Source: Nocardia altamirensis NBRC 108246
GTDB lineage: Bacteria > Actinomycetota > Actinomycetes > Mycobacteriales > Mycobacteriaceae
Direction of reading: 5' to 3'
Assembly (NCBI RefSeq): GCF_001612685.1
Contig: NZ_BDAY01000005.1
Location: forward strand, 1 to 64,000
DNA: 64,000 nucleotides
Positions 42,128 through 50,505 of this stretch are shown here, piece after piece (position 1 is the first letter of the stretch; every line of letters begins with the position of its first letter). Made by a program: the position numbers and the translations under genes. The notes beneath the pieces were generated by a model that worked only from the letters and a program-made list of their open reading frames with translations, made no database searches and was not told the origin of the DNA.

Positions 42128-43339
42128 ATGAGTTCGATCGCACCCGTGCTGCGGGGTGCCCGGATCGCGAACTCCGTCGCGTTCGGGTTGCAAGGTTTCT
42201 TCTTCGCCGTGGTGTTGACCGAACTGCCACAGCAGAAGGACAAGTTCGGCCTGTCCGACGAGCTGATCGTCGGCTCGGTGGTGCTGGTGTCGCTGCTCGC
42301 GGCCGTCGGCAGCCTGACCGCCGAGCGGTTGGCGCTGCGCTGGTCGAGCCGGGCGGCGTTGCGCATCGGCCTGTTGCTCATCACGATCACCGGAACGGCG
42401 ACCGCGTTCGCGCCCAACACGGCGGTGCTACTCGGCTGCCTCGGCGGCTACGGGATCGCGGTCGGCATCGTCGACGCGAGCCAGACCATGCAGGCGGTGT
42501 TCATTCAGCACGGGTACGGGCAATTCATTCTCACGTCCTTCTACGCCGCGTGGAGTGCCGGATCGATTGCCGGCGCGCTGTTCGTGTCGGGGTGCGAGGC
42601 CTTGGATGTGACGTTGCGCGAGACGCTGCTCGGCGCGGCGGGGATCGTGCTCGTCGTCGGGCTTGTGCTCGGTCCGCGGCTGCTCGGCCCGCAGGAGGCG
42701 GAGGCGGGACCGGCCGAGGAGCCCGCGGACGTCGAAACGGTCGCGCTGCGGGCGTATTTCGTGTTCGGGATCGCGATCGCGCTGGTGTTCGCGGTCGACC
42801 TGGCGGTGGGCAACTGGTCCGCGCTCTACCTGACCGAGGACTTGCTCGCCTCGTCGGCGACGGCGGCGCTCGCGCTCGCGGCCTATCAGGGCACCTCGTT
42901 GGTCGCGCGGCTGACCGGCGATGTGCTGGTGCGCCGCTTCGGCCCGCGGCGGGTGGCGCGCACCGCGGCGGCCGCTGGCGTAGTCGGCCTGGCGATCGTG
43001 ATCGCGGCGCCGAACCCGGTCGTCGCGATCATCGGCTTCCTGATCGCCGGTGTCGGCATTCCGGTGATCGCGCCGCTGTGCTTCAGCGAGGCTGGGCAAC
43101 TGACCAGCGGCCGCGCCCTCGATGCCATGATCGCCCGGCTGAATCTGTTCAACTACGCGGGCACGCTGCTCGGCGGCGGCGTGGTCGGCGCGGTCGCGGC
43201 AGGCTTCGGGCACCGCGTCGGTTTCGTGATTCCGCTGGTGTTCGCCGCGGCGGTGATCGGACTGGCACGGGTGTTCCATTCCCGACCCGAGGGGGACAAA
43301 CATCCCACCTCTTCCAGTGAGCATGCTGTACTGGACTGA
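42128..43339 (+). CDS. MFS transporter
   Basis: 403 aa from ATG 42128 (the open frame from 41981 precedes it without start signals). About 12 hydrophobic segments, with the halves joined by a charged loop (PQEAEAGPAEEPADVETVAL, about 196-215). It begins LRGARIANSVAFGLQGFFFA, as in fucose/glucose-type and YbjJ-like MFS proteins. Cargo unknown. Its TGA overlaps the ATG of the acetyltransferase gene (TGATG), so the two are coupled. Confidence 0.82.
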   Translation: MSSIAPVLRGARIANSVAFGLQGFFFAVVLTELPQQKDKFGLSDELIVGSVVLVSLLAAVGSLTAERLALRWSSRAALRIGLLLITITGTATAFAPNTAVLLGCLGGYGIAVGIVDASQTMQAVFIQHGYGQFILTSFYAAWSAGSIAGALFVSGCEALDVTLRETLLGAAGIVLVVGLVLGPRLLGPQEAEAGPAEEPADVETVALRAYFVFGIAIALVFAVDLAVGNWSALYLTEDLLASSATAALALAAYQGTSLVARLTGDVLVRRFGPRRVARTAAAAGVVGLAIVIAAPNPVVAIIGFLIAGVGIPVIAPLCFSEAGQLTSGRALDAMIARLNLFNYAGTLLGGGVVGAVAAGFGHRVGFVIPLVFAAAVIGLARVFHSRPEGDKHPTSSSEHAVLD

Positions 43340-43878
43340 TGAGCAGCATCCCAGTCACCGTGGACCGGGCCGGTCTATGGGACGCCGAAGAACTCAGCGA
43401 CGTTGCAGCAGCTACCTTTCCACTGGCTTGCCCGCCTGGCTCGACTCCCGACGACATCGACATCTTCATCGCCGATGTGCTGTCCGGTGAACGATTCGGC
43501 GAGTATCTGAGTGATCCGGCCAAGACGGTGCTCAAGGCCGTCGCGGGCGACGACATCGTCGGCTACGCGATGCTCATCGCGGGCGACCCGGCCGATCCCG
43601 AGGTCGCGAAAGCGGTCGATCTGCGGCCGGTGCTCGAGATCAGCAAGATGTACGTGCTGCCGGGCCATCACGGCAGCGGGGTGTCGACGGCGCTGATGCT
43701 CGCGGCGCTGGAGCGGGCGCGCGAGGGCGGGTTTGCCGGGGTGTGGCTCGGTGTCAACGAGGAGAACGTCCGTGCGCAGCGGTTTTACGGCAAGCACGGG
43801 TTCGTCGAGGTCGGCACCAAGACCTTCACCCTCGGCAATCGGGTGGAGAACGACTATGTGATGCGCTTGGTGCTCTGA
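43339..43878 (+). CDS. GNAT-family N-acetyltransferase
   Basis: 179 aa. The acetyl-CoA binding region LEISKMYVLPGHHGSGVSTA (about 94-113) carries the V...R/Q-x-x-G-x-G/A-like loop (here HHGSG). VWLGVNEENVRAQRFYGKHGF (about 135-155) is the typical C-terminal GNAT signature. The N-terminus includes FPLACPPGSTPDDIDIFI. Such proteins acetylate amines of small molecules or protein N-termini. Coupled to the MFS gene by a TGATG overlap, so it may modify the transported compound (inference). Confidence 0.85.
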   Translation: MSSIPVTVDRAGLWDAEELSDVAAATFPLACPPGSTPDDIDIFIADVLSGERFGEYLSDPAKTVLKAVAGDDIVGYAMLIAGDPADPEVAKAVDLRPVLEISKMYVLPGHHGSGVSTALMLAALERAREGGFAGVWLGVNEENVRAQRFYGKHGFVEVGTKTFTLGNRVENDYVMRLVL

Positions 43879-43986
43879 GTCCGGAAGTCCGCGGATTCAC
43901 TGCACGCCGAGCGCATTTGCGGAGTGGGCATCGCAGTGCGCACGCCGAGCGAGCCCGTCAATGCCCGCACTCGTTTCACGAAATAC

Positions 43987-44739
43987 TCACTTCACGAAAT
44001 CGACCAGCGCCGCATGGAAACCCGGCGCGATCACGGCCATCAGGTGATCACCGGGCACCACGGCGAGCGTGCCGTTCGGTAGCGCCTCGGCGAGGCGCTC
44101 GGGTTCGGCGGCGAACGGATCGTTGTCACCCGCGAGCACGAGCGTCGGCATCTTGATATCGGCCACACCACTGATCGGCCTGGTATCGAGGCCGGTGGCG
44201 ACCGCCTGAATGGCCTGCCGGTCGGCGTGCACCGCGTCCGCGAGGATGCGGAACATCATGGCGAGCGGCGGGGCTTCGCCGTTGTCGTCGCCCATCGCGA
44301 TCTGCAGCTGGGACAGCTCGACCACCCGGCGGTCGACGCCGCCGCAGTCGAGCACGCCGGAGCCGATGCCGCCGAGCACCAGCCGCTCGACCCGGTCGTC
44401 GGCGGCGGCGACCAGCAGCGAGATGATCCCGCCCATCGAATACCCCACCTGCACAACACGATCGAAGCCGAGTTCGTCGTAGAGCGCGCGCACGTCCTTG
44501 GCCATGAACTCCCAGGAGTAGCGCGCCGGGTCGTGTGGCTTGTCGGAGCGGCCGTGCCCGCGCGCGTCCAGCGAGACCACGGTGCGCCCGGCCGCCTGCA
44601 GTGCGCCGACCACGCCGGTGCTCATCCAGTTCGCGTTGGTATCCGCGACCACACCGTGCTGCAGCACGACGGGAACACCCTCGCCCTCCCACACCCGATA
44701 GTTGAGTTCCAGGCCGTCCCACGTCGTGAACTTCGTCAT
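43987..44739 (-). CDS. Alpha/beta hydrolase
   Basis: 250 aa from ATG 44739 (a longer frame reaches 44763). Oxyanion region VVLQHGVVADTNANW (about 24-38), nucleophile elbow GYSMGG (about 99-104), acid residue in VLAGDNDPFA (about 203), catalytic His in VPGDHLMAV (about 228). A complete Ser-Asp-His triad, so probably active as an esterase or C-C hydrolase. Substrate unknown. Divergent from the ABC exporter operon, whose operator region separates them by 105 bp. Confidence 0.85.
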   Translation of the reverse strand: MTKFTTWDGLELNYRVWEGEGVPVVLQHGVVADTNANWMSTGVVGALQAAGRTVVSLDARGHGRSDKPHDPARYSWEFMAKDVRALYDELGFDRVVQVGYSMGGIISLLVAAADDRVERLVLGGIGSGVLDCGGVDRRVVELSQLQIAMGDDNGEAPPLAMMFRILADAVHADRQAIQAVATGLDTRPISGVADIKMPTLVLAGDNDPFAAEPERLAEALPNGTLAVVPGDHLMAVIAPGFHAALVDFVK

Positions 44740-44770
44740 GACCGGATCGTAGCGGCAGCCCATCGAGGGG

Positions 44771-44805
44771 TTGACATGTTCTGACTGTTCAGTCTTTACT
44801 GAACA
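44771..44805 (+). promoter_or_regulatory. Promoter with operator for the ABC exporter operon
   Basis: TTGACA at 44771-44776 and TTTACT at 44795-44800 form a promoter with an 18-bp spacer. A perfect palindrome TGTTCAGT (44786-44793) / ACTGAACA (44798-44805) covers the -10 region. A partial further copy (ACAGAACAGT, about 44817-44826) lies downstream. The layout suits repression by the GbsR/MarR-type protein encoded at the end of the operon. Confidence 0.65.
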
Positions 44806-44844
44806 TATCAGTCCTTACAGAACAGTTAAGACTCAGGAGCACGC

Positions 44845-45732
44845 ATGACCGCCGCGATTCGCACCGAAGGATTGACCAAGAACTACGGCAAGCACGTCGC
44901 GATCACCGATCTCGACCTCGAGGTCGCCGAGGGCGAGGTGTTCGGATTCCTCGGCCCCAACGGCGCGGGCAAATCCACCACCATCCGGATCCTGCTCGAC
45001 CTGATCCGCCCCACCGCGGGCCAGGTCGAGGTGCTCGGCATCGACCCGCGCAAAGGCGGCGCGCAACTGCGCGAGCGAATCGGTTACCTACCAGGCGAAC
45101 TGGCGATCGAAGGCCGCAACACCGCGCGCGATCTGCTCGGCTTCCTCGCCGACCAGCGCGCGACCGCGGTGCCGGCCCAGCGGATCATCGAGCTCGCCGA
45201 GCTGCTCGACCTGGACCTGTCCAAGAAAGTCGGCGCCATGTCCAAGGGCAACAAGCAGAAGGTCGGAATCATCGCCGCCTTCATGCACCGCCCGGACCTG
45301 CTGATCCTGGACGAGCCGACCTCGGGCCTGGATCCGCTACTGCAGCAACGGTTCCTGGAGCTGGTGACCGAGGCCAAGCACAACGGGCAGACCGTGTTCA
45401 TGTCCTCGCACATCCTCAGCGAGGTCCAGCAGACCGCCGACCGGGCCGTCATCATGCGCGCAGGCAAGCTGCTCGGCACCGAGAACGTGGAAGACCTGCG
45501 CCGCCGATCACCGCGATCGGTGGAGCTGGTGTTCGGCGAGGACGTTTTCGCCGACGACTTCGCCAAGCTGCCCGCCGTCCGCGACCTGAGCATCGACGGA
45601 AAGACGGTGCGCTGCACCACCGAAGGGGAAGTCGACGCGCTGTTCAAGGTTGCGGCCAAGTACGAGCTGGTGAGCGTGCTCTCGACCGAACCAGACCTCG
45701 AGCAGATCTTCTTCGGACTCTACGGCCGCTGA
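44845..45732 (+). CDS. ABC exporter ATP-binding protein
   Basis: 295 aa. Walker A GPNGAGKST (about 38-46), signature MSKGNKQKVGI (about 132-142), Walker B LLILDEPTSGLDP (about 151-163), switch His in SSHIL. The C-terminal extension (about 225-295, ending DLEQIFFGLYGR) is typical of CcmA/NatA-type ATPases of two-component exporters. AGGAG precedes the ATG by five bases. It works with the permease that follows after 27 bp. Multidrug, lipid or antibiotic export is usual for the family; cargo unknown here. Confidence 0.9.
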   Translation: MTAAIRTEGLTKNYGKHVAITDLDLEVAEGEVFGFLGPNGAGKSTTIRILLDLIRPTAGQVEVLGIDPRKGGAQLRERIGYLPGELAIEGRNTARDLLGFLADQRATAVPAQRIIELAELLDLDLSKKVGAMSKGNKQKVGIIAAFMHRPDLLILDEPTSGLDPLLQQRFLELVTEAKHNGQTVFMSSHILSEVQQTADRAVIMRAGKLLGTENVEDLRRRSPRSVELVFGEDVFADDFAKLPAVRDLSIDGKTVRCTTEGEVDALFKVAAKYELVSVLSTEPDLEQIFFGLYGR

Positions 45733-45759
45733 TCCGCATAGCACACAGGAGAATTCGTC

Positions 45760-46527
45760 ATGGCACGTTCGGTATTCACCCAGACACTGAAGGAACAGCG
45801 CCGCGGACTGCTCGGCTGGTCGGTCGGCATCGCCGTCGTCCCGCTGATCTACCTGCCGTCCTTCCATTCGCTGAAAGAGCAAGGCTCGCTGGAGAAGATC
45901 CAGCAGAACAGCGTCTACGACGCGATGGGGGTCGGCGACTTCGCCACCGCCACCGGCTTTCTGCACTCGACGATCTTCTCGATGATGGGGCTGCTGCTGA
46001 TGCTCATCTTCGCGGTGACCTTCGGCGCCAGGTCGGTGAGCCAGGAGGAGAGCGGAACGCTGGATCTGCTGCTCGCCCATCCGATCAGCCGGATCGGGCT
46101 GCTCGGGCAGCGGTTCGCGGCACTGGCGGTGCAGACCGTCATTGTCACCACAGTCCTTGCACTGGCTGTCATTTCGGGTGCGAACGCCGGAAAGATGGAC
46201 GTGCCTGCCGGGCACATCCTCGCCGCGAGCGCCGGGCTCGGCTTTCTGGCGCTGACGATCGGGGCGATCACCCTGTTGGTCGGCGCGATCACTGGAAAGC
46301 GTTCGCTGGCACTGGGAATCGCGTCGCTGGTCGCGCTCGCCGGGTACTTTGCCAACAACCTCGGCGGCGATCTGGTCCGCAAGCTCTCGCCGTTCTATTA
46401 CGCGGTCGGCGACTCACCGGTCGTCAACGGCTGGAACGTCGGGCACCTCGCCGTCCTGGTCGTCCTCGCCGCGCTCGCGCTGGTGCTGGCGATGGGTGCG
46501 TTCGATCGCCGCGACCTCGCGGTCTGA
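45760..46527 (+). CDS. ABC exporter permease (ABC-2 type)
   Basis: 255 aa with six hydrophobic segments, beginning VFTQTLKEQRRGLLGWSVG and carrying EESGTLDLLLAHPISRIGLL (about 97-116), the amphipathic element of ABC-2 permeases. Forms the channel for the preceding ATPase. AGGAG lies upstream of the ATG. A GC-rich hairpin follows at 46537-46567, separating it from the regulator gene. Confidence 0.85.
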   Translation: MARSVFTQTLKEQRRGLLGWSVGIAVVPLIYLPSFHSLKEQGSLEKIQQNSVYDAMGVGDFATATGFLHSTIFSMMGLLLMLIFAVTFGARSVSQEESGTLDLLLAHPISRIGLLGQRFAALAVQTVIVTTVLALAVISGANAGKMDVPAGHILAASAGLGFLALTIGAITLLVGAITGKRSLALGIASLVALAGYFANNLGGDLVRKLSPFYYAVGDSPVVNGWNVGHLAVLVVLAALALVLAMGAFDRRDLAV

Positions 46528-46536
46528 ACGCCGCAC

Positions 46537-46567
46537 AACGGGGTGGGCCGACACGGCCCGCCCCGTT
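46537..46567 (+). terminator. Hairpin after the ABC exporter genes
   Basis: AACGGGGTGGGCC (46537-46549) pairs with GGCCCGCCCCGTT (46555-46567) with one G-T-type mismatch and a 5-nt loop. Starts 10 bp past the permease stop. No U-run. It should limit read-through into the leader ORF and regulator gene. Confidence 0.65.
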
Positions 46568-46602
46568 CACCCGTTTCCTCGACCCGAAGGGATACTCGAC
46601 CG

Positions 46603-46683
46603 ATGAGCGAGCGCAGCGAGCGAATCATCACCACAGCGCCCCTGGGCATGACGAAGCCGAGCGCCAGCGAGGCGCAGTCATGA
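46603..46683 (+). CDS. Leader peptide ORF overlapping the regulator gene
   Basis: 26-codon frame, MSERSERIITTAPLGMTKPS and six more residues, ending in a TGA that overlaps the ATG of the regulator (ATGA, 46680-46683). Its start contains the short repeat GAGCGAGCGCAGCGAGCGA. Translational coupling through the overlap is likely: ribosomes ending here would start the regulator, which has no other ribosome binding site. A translated product is not proven. Confidence 0.5.
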   Translation: MSERSERIITTAPLGMTKPSASEAQS

Positions 46684-47162
46684 GCACTACGGACTCCACC
46701 GCCCCGACCCCGGAACAACTGGCGTTCGTCGAAGACTTCGCGCTCGTACTCGAACGCATGGGGCTGGTCAGGATGACCGGACGCGCCGCTGGCTGGTTGC
46801 TGATCTCCGATCCGCCCGAGCAGACGTTCGGCCAGATCGCCGACGCACTCCAGGCCTCCAAGGGCTCCATCTCCAGCGCCCTGAAAATCCTCGTCACCAT
46901 GCGCTGGGTCGACAAAATCTCCAAGCCGGGCGACCGCAGGGACTACTACTCCATCCGCCCAGGCATCCTCCCCGAACTGACCCGCCAGCAAAGCGGCATG
47001 TACACCGACCTCACCACCATGACCGCCCGCGGCCTCGCCCTCTTCGACGACCCCAACGGCACACAAGCCGCCCGCGTCCGCGACATGCACGAATTCTTCG
47101 TCTGGATGGGCAAAGAACTCCCCGCCCTCATCGACCGCTGGTACGCCGAACAACGCCCCTGA
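46680..47162 (+). CDS. GbsR/MarR-family transcriptional regulator
   Basis: 160 aa. Winged HTH of the GbsR branch: FVEDFALVLERMGLVRMTGR (about 15-34), GWLLISDPPEQTFGQIADAL, KGSISSALKILVTMRWVDKI (recognition helix, about 61-80), then the wing RRDYYSIRPG. The C-terminal helices (about 95-160) form the dimer interface. It follows the exporter genes and is the best candidate to bind the TGTTCAGT palindrome in front of them. Translation is probably coupled to a 26-codon leader. Confidence 0.85.
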   Translation: MSTTDSTAPTPEQLAFVEDFALVLERMGLVRMTGRAAGWLLISDPPEQTFGQIADALQASKGSISSALKILVTMRWVDKISKPGDRRDYYSIRPGILPELTRQQSGMYTDLTTMTARGLALFDDPNGTQAARVRDMHEFFVWMGKELPALIDRWYAEQRP

Positions 47163-47326
47163 GCCGCCCGGCGCGGTATCGCTCGAGGTGTTCAGTGCCC
47201 GGTATGTCCGTTGAAGGCGTACGGTTTCTCGTGAGTAGCCGATGCGTTGCCAGAAGCTTTCGCACCGTTCCTCTGGCCGTCGCGGCGGAGTCACTGTCCA
47301 CAACCAACTCGTGGAAGGACCGTGTC

Positions 47327-48262
47327 ATGGCTGAGCCGAGCACCGACTGGAAAGAGAACGTTGGCTTCGATGAGGCGGAACGTTTCGCGCGCCAAGCCGA
47401 CGCGCTGGCGGCTGTTCAGAACGATCGCAGCCGCCGATACAGTCACCCGGGACGAGGTTTCCATCGCAAGGCACTGTTGGCCCTGAGCGCCGATTTCGAC
47501 GTGCTACCAGACCTGCCGGATTACGCACGCTTCGGATTGTTCGCCGATTCGGGCTCACACGACGCCTGGGTGCGTATCTCCAACGGCTCCTTCGACATCC
47601 AACCCGACGCGGTACCGGACGTCCGTGGATTCGCCATCAAAGTGTTCGGAGTCGAGGGTCCCGACGCCCGCGACGGCAAACCCGCACAATCCCAAGACTT
47701 TTTGATGATCCAGATCGATCCTTTCGGTCTCACCAGCGAGCGGTTCACCGCTGGTGCGGTAGCCATGGCAGCCGCGGCATCGGAGCCCTCGCCGGAACGT
47801 GCCGCACAGTTCCGGATTTCCGGATTCGCTACGTCGGTGTTCAACACCACGACCCCGTTCAAGGTCGGACCGTATGCCGCCCGCGCACGGATCCTCCCCC
47901 CGTCCGATCAGATCCCCGACCCGGCTGCCGACCAGGACTGGGGCGCGGACATGTATCGCCGCCTGCCGCTGGTCTACCGGTTCCAGCTGCAATTCTTCGT
48001 CAACGAGACCGATACCCCCATCGAAGATGCGACAAAGGTATGGCCGCAAGACATCGCACCCTGGATTACCGTTGCGCACCTTGCCATCCCGGCCCAACCG
48101 CTCGACACCGACTTCGCCGCCGAGGTGGAGCAGATCTCCTTCGCGCCATGGAATGCGCTAGCGGACCACCGCCCACTCGGCGAGGTCAACCGCGCCCGCC
48201 GCGTCGCCATGGACCGCAGCGTAGAAAACCGCAGCGGAGCCTACTCACTGACGCAAGACTGA
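47327..48262 (+). CDS. Catalase-family (heme-type) protein, short form
   Basis: 311 aa from ATG 47327, preceded by GGAAGGA; the frame is open from 47195. It shows the catalase-like core of the small, so-called catalase-related proteins: GRGFHRKALLALSADFDVLP (distal-His-type segment), ARFGLFADSGSHDAWVRISN, DVRGFAIKVFGV, SQDFLMIQIDPFG and LVYRFQLQFFVNE. The size is well under the ~480 aa of monofunctional catalases, and the canonical proximal Tyr motif (RxFxYxD) is not seen. So it is a catalase-like heme protein, activity uncertain. Monocistronic; a perfect palindrome follows. Confidence 0.72.
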   Translation: MAEPSTDWKENVGFDEAERFARQADALAAVQNDRSRRYSHPGRGFHRKALLALSADFDVLPDLPDYARFGLFADSGSHDAWVRISNGSFDIQPDAVPDVRGFAIKVFGVEGPDARDGKPAQSQDFLMIQIDPFGLTSERFTAGAVAMAAAASEPSPERAAQFRISGFATSVFNTTTPFKVGPYAARARILPPSDQIPDPAADQDWGADMYRRLPLVYRFQLQFFVNETDTPIEDATKVWPQDIAPWITVAHLAIPAQPLDTDFAAEVEQISFAPWNALADHRPLGEVNRARRVAMDRSVENRSGAYSLTQD

Positions 48263-48280
48263 CGCCCGGGATCACAGAAT

Positions 48281-48326
48281 TTCCATACGGTTCACAGAGG
48301 CTATGGGCTCTGTGAACCGTATGGAA
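48281..48326. repeat. Perfect 19-bp inverted repeat
   Basis: TTCCATACGGTTCACAGAG (48281-48299) and CTCTGTGAACCGTATGGAA (48308-48326) pair over all 19 positions around an 8-nt loop. It begins 18 bp past the catalase-like stop. It is only about 50 percent GC, unlike the usual GC-rich terminators here, and there is no U-run. It could be a terminator or a mobile palindrome. Confidence 0.8.
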
Positions 48327-48450
48327 CCTGTGTGGGATCCCCAGAAGGGGTGCGGATTTCGGGGTTTGGGCGCGCTGGCTGTGTTTGCCGGTCTCAGAAG
48401 TACCCGCGATCCCGGCATGTGGGATCCAAGGGTGGTTTCGTGCCGAGGGG

Positions 48451-48493
48451 GTACTGGTGCAGGTGGCTTCTCGGGCGATGCCTGCACCAGTAC
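48451..48493. repeat. 13-bp inverted repeat and flanking direct repeats
   Basis: GTACTGGTGCAGG (48451-48463) and CCTGCACCAGTAC (48481-48493) pair perfectly with a 17-nt loop. Around it, GTGCGGATTTCG occurs near 48350 and near 48543, and TGTGGGATCC near 48331 and near 48419. This 336-bp gap between the catalase-like and phosphatase genes thus holds several repeats but no gene. Confidence 0.65.
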
Positions 48494-48599
48494 CCGATGA
48501 TCAACCGACCAACTACTGAACCAGGTGCGAATCCACAAGGAAGGTGCGGATTTCGAGGTTGGTGGTCGATGGATGGGCGGCGACGGCGTTGTGGCGGCT

Positions 48600-49388
48600 C
48601 TAGGCGAGGAGTTTGGTTTTGAGGGTGGTGATGTCGGCGGCGGTGAGGTTCAGGCCTTCGCGGACGTAGTTGTCGAAACTGCCGTAGGTTTGGTCGGCTT
48701 GGGCGAAAGCGGTGTCGAGCCAGGACTTTTGGACGCCGTTGATGGTGTCGTTGGGGGCGGCGTTGCGGTAGATGTTGGAGAGCAGGTAGTCCTGGGTGAC
48801 GGTGTCGCGGTCTACGCCGAGGAGAGTGAGCAGGACGGCGGCGGTCCAGCCGGTGCGGTCCTTGCCTGCGGTGCAGTGGAAAAGCACTGCGCCGTCGGTG
48901 GTTCCGATGATGTCGTGCAGCACGGAGGCGAACGCCTGGTTGGCGCCGGGGGCGGTGATGAAGGCGCGGTAGAGGCTGTCGCCGCCGGTGAGGGTGCTGA
49001 CCAGCGCCTCGGGCGGAGCTTGGCCGATGACGTCGTCCCAGTTGGCGGTCGCGCCCGCCGGAATCTTGTCGGGGCCGAGTGCGCGTTCGTAGACGGTGCG
49101 CAGGTCGTCGACGACGCGGACCTGACGGTTGGACAGTTCGGCGAGATCGGCGGGTGTCGCGTTGTTCAGCTGACCGGTGCGGTAGACGAGGCCGCTGCGG
49201 ACGGTCTTGCCGTCGACGGTGCGGTAGCCGCCGATGTCCCTGGCGTTCTGCACGCCGTGCAGGGTGAGCGAGCGCTCGAACACCGACGCGGCGGGCGGGT
49301 CGGCGAGCGCGACCCCTGCCGCCGGGCCGAACGCGACGGCGAGACCGGCGACCAGCGCGATCGGGGTGCGTACTGCGCGTCGGGTCAT
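48600..49388 (-). CDS. Secreted tyrosine-protein phosphatase (PtpB/DSP type)
   Basis: 262 aa from ATG 49388 (a longer frame reaches 49418). Signal peptide at 1-29 (cleavage near VALADPP). The phosphatase domain starts with NARDIGGYRTVDGKTVRSGL (about 48-67). The active-site P-loop HCTAGKDRTG is at 171-180 with nucleophile Cys 172, the same loop as in mycobacterial PtpB-like and phytase-like phosphatases. The Asp/Lys in the loop (KD) is typical of enzymes that accept phosphoinositides as well as phosphotyrosine. Secreted, so it acts outside the cell. Monocistronic. Confidence 0.85.
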   Translation of the reverse strand: MTRRAVRTPIALVAGLAVAFGPAAGVALADPPAASVFERSLTLHGVQNARDIGGYRTVDGKTVRSGLVYRTGQLNNATPADLAELSNRQVRVVDDLRTVYERALGPDKIPAGATANWDDVIGQAPPEALVSTLTGGDSLYRAFITAPGANQAFASVLHDIIGTTDGAVLFHCTAGKDRTGWTAAVLLTLLGVDRDTVTQDYLLSNIYRNAAPNDTINGVQKSWLDTAFAQADQTYGSFDNYVREGLNLTAADITTLKTKLLA

Positions 49389-49453
49389 GCGATTGCTCCA
49401 ATCATCGGGTCCCGCCAACCTAACTGAAACGTCGCCAAGTCAAAGCGAAGGGG

Positions 49454-50470
49454 TTACGCGACGACCTCGAAACGCGACAGCGCGAGCAACCGGGAGATCG
49501 CGCGCAGATACTTCTTGCGGTACCCGCCGTCGAGCATCTCCTGCGAGAAGATCTGGTCGAGCTTGGCCCCGGACACGGTCACCGGCACGCTCGCGTCGTA
49601 GAGCCGGTCGGCCAGCACGACGATGCGCAACGCCACCGCCTGATCGGTCACCGGATGCACGTTCGAGATGAACACCGACGACACCCCGGCGATCAGCGCA
49701 CCGTACTTCGACGGATGCAGCGTGCTCAGGTGCTTCAGCAGCGCATCGAACTCGTCGAGCGTGGAACCCGGTGTGGCAGCGGCACGTTCGACCAGCCGCT
49801 CCGGCGAGGTCGGGTCCGGTGCAGGCGGCAGATCGCGATGCCGGTAGTCAGGTCCGTCGACCCGCACCGGCTCGAAGATCGAGCCGAGCTTCTTGATCTC
49901 GCGCAGGAAATCCTGTGCGGCGAAACGACCTTCGCCGAGCTGTCCGGGCAGCGTGTTGGACGTCGCGGCGATCGAAACCCCCTGCGCGGACAGCTCGGTG
50001 AGCAGACGCGAAACCAGCATGGTGTCGCCGGGATCGTCGAGCTCGAACTCGTCGATGCACAACACGCTGTTCGCCGACAACCGCTCGACGGCGTTGCCGA
50101 ACCCAAGGGCGCCAACGAGATTGGTGAGCTCACCGAAGGTGCCGAAGGACTTCGGCGCGGGCGCGCTGTGGAAGACCGAGGCGAGCAGGTGGGTCTTGCC
50201 CACACCGAACCCGCCGTCGAGGTACAGCCCGGCACCGTGCACCGGCTTCTTCTTACCGAACAGGCTCTTCTTGCTGTTCGCCTTGTAGATCTTGGCGACC
50301 TCGGCCGCGAACCCCTCGGCCTTGCTCACCGCGGCGGCCTGGCTCGGCTCGTTGGGATCGGGGATGTAGGAGGCGAAGCTCACCTCGTCGAACATGGGCG
50401 GTGGCACCATCTGGGCGACGAGCTGGTCGGCCGGGACCTCCGGGTGACGGTCGACGAGGCGTTCTTGCAT
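49454..50470 (-). CDS. zapE: ZapE/AFG1-family ATPase
   Basis: 338-aa AAA+-like ATPase. Walker A GGFGVGKTH (about 86-94), Walker B VLCIDEFELDD (about 135-145), then the AFG1 segment LLTELSAQGVSIAATSNTLP and, near the end, LADRLYDASVPVTVSG. ZapE of E. coli binds FtsZ at the division site under stress; AFG1 acts in mitochondria. Actinobacterial homologues (M. tuberculosis Rv2670c) have not been studied in detail to my knowledge. It is divergent from the pyrimidine reductase gene, with 35 bp between starts, as in mycobacteria. Confidence 0.85.
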   Translation of the reverse strand: MQERLVDRHPEVPADQLVAQMVPPPMFDEVSFASYIPDPNEPSQAAAVSKAEGFAAEVAKIYKANSKKSLFGKKKPVHGAGLYLDGGFGVGKTHLLASVFHSAPAPKSFGTFGELTNLVGALGFGNAVERLSANSVLCIDEFELDDPGDTMLVSRLLTELSAQGVSIAATSNTLPGQLGEGRFAAQDFLREIKKLGSIFEPVRVDGPDYRHRDLPPAPDPTSPERLVERAAATPGSTLDEFDALLKHLSTLHPSKYGALIAGVSSVFISNVHPVTDQAVALRIVVLADRLYDASVPVTVSGAKLDQIFSQEMLDGGYRKKYLRAISRLLALSRFEVVA

Positions 50471-50505
50471 GTGCAGAGCCTAATGACGTGGTGTGATCTA
50501 TCTTC

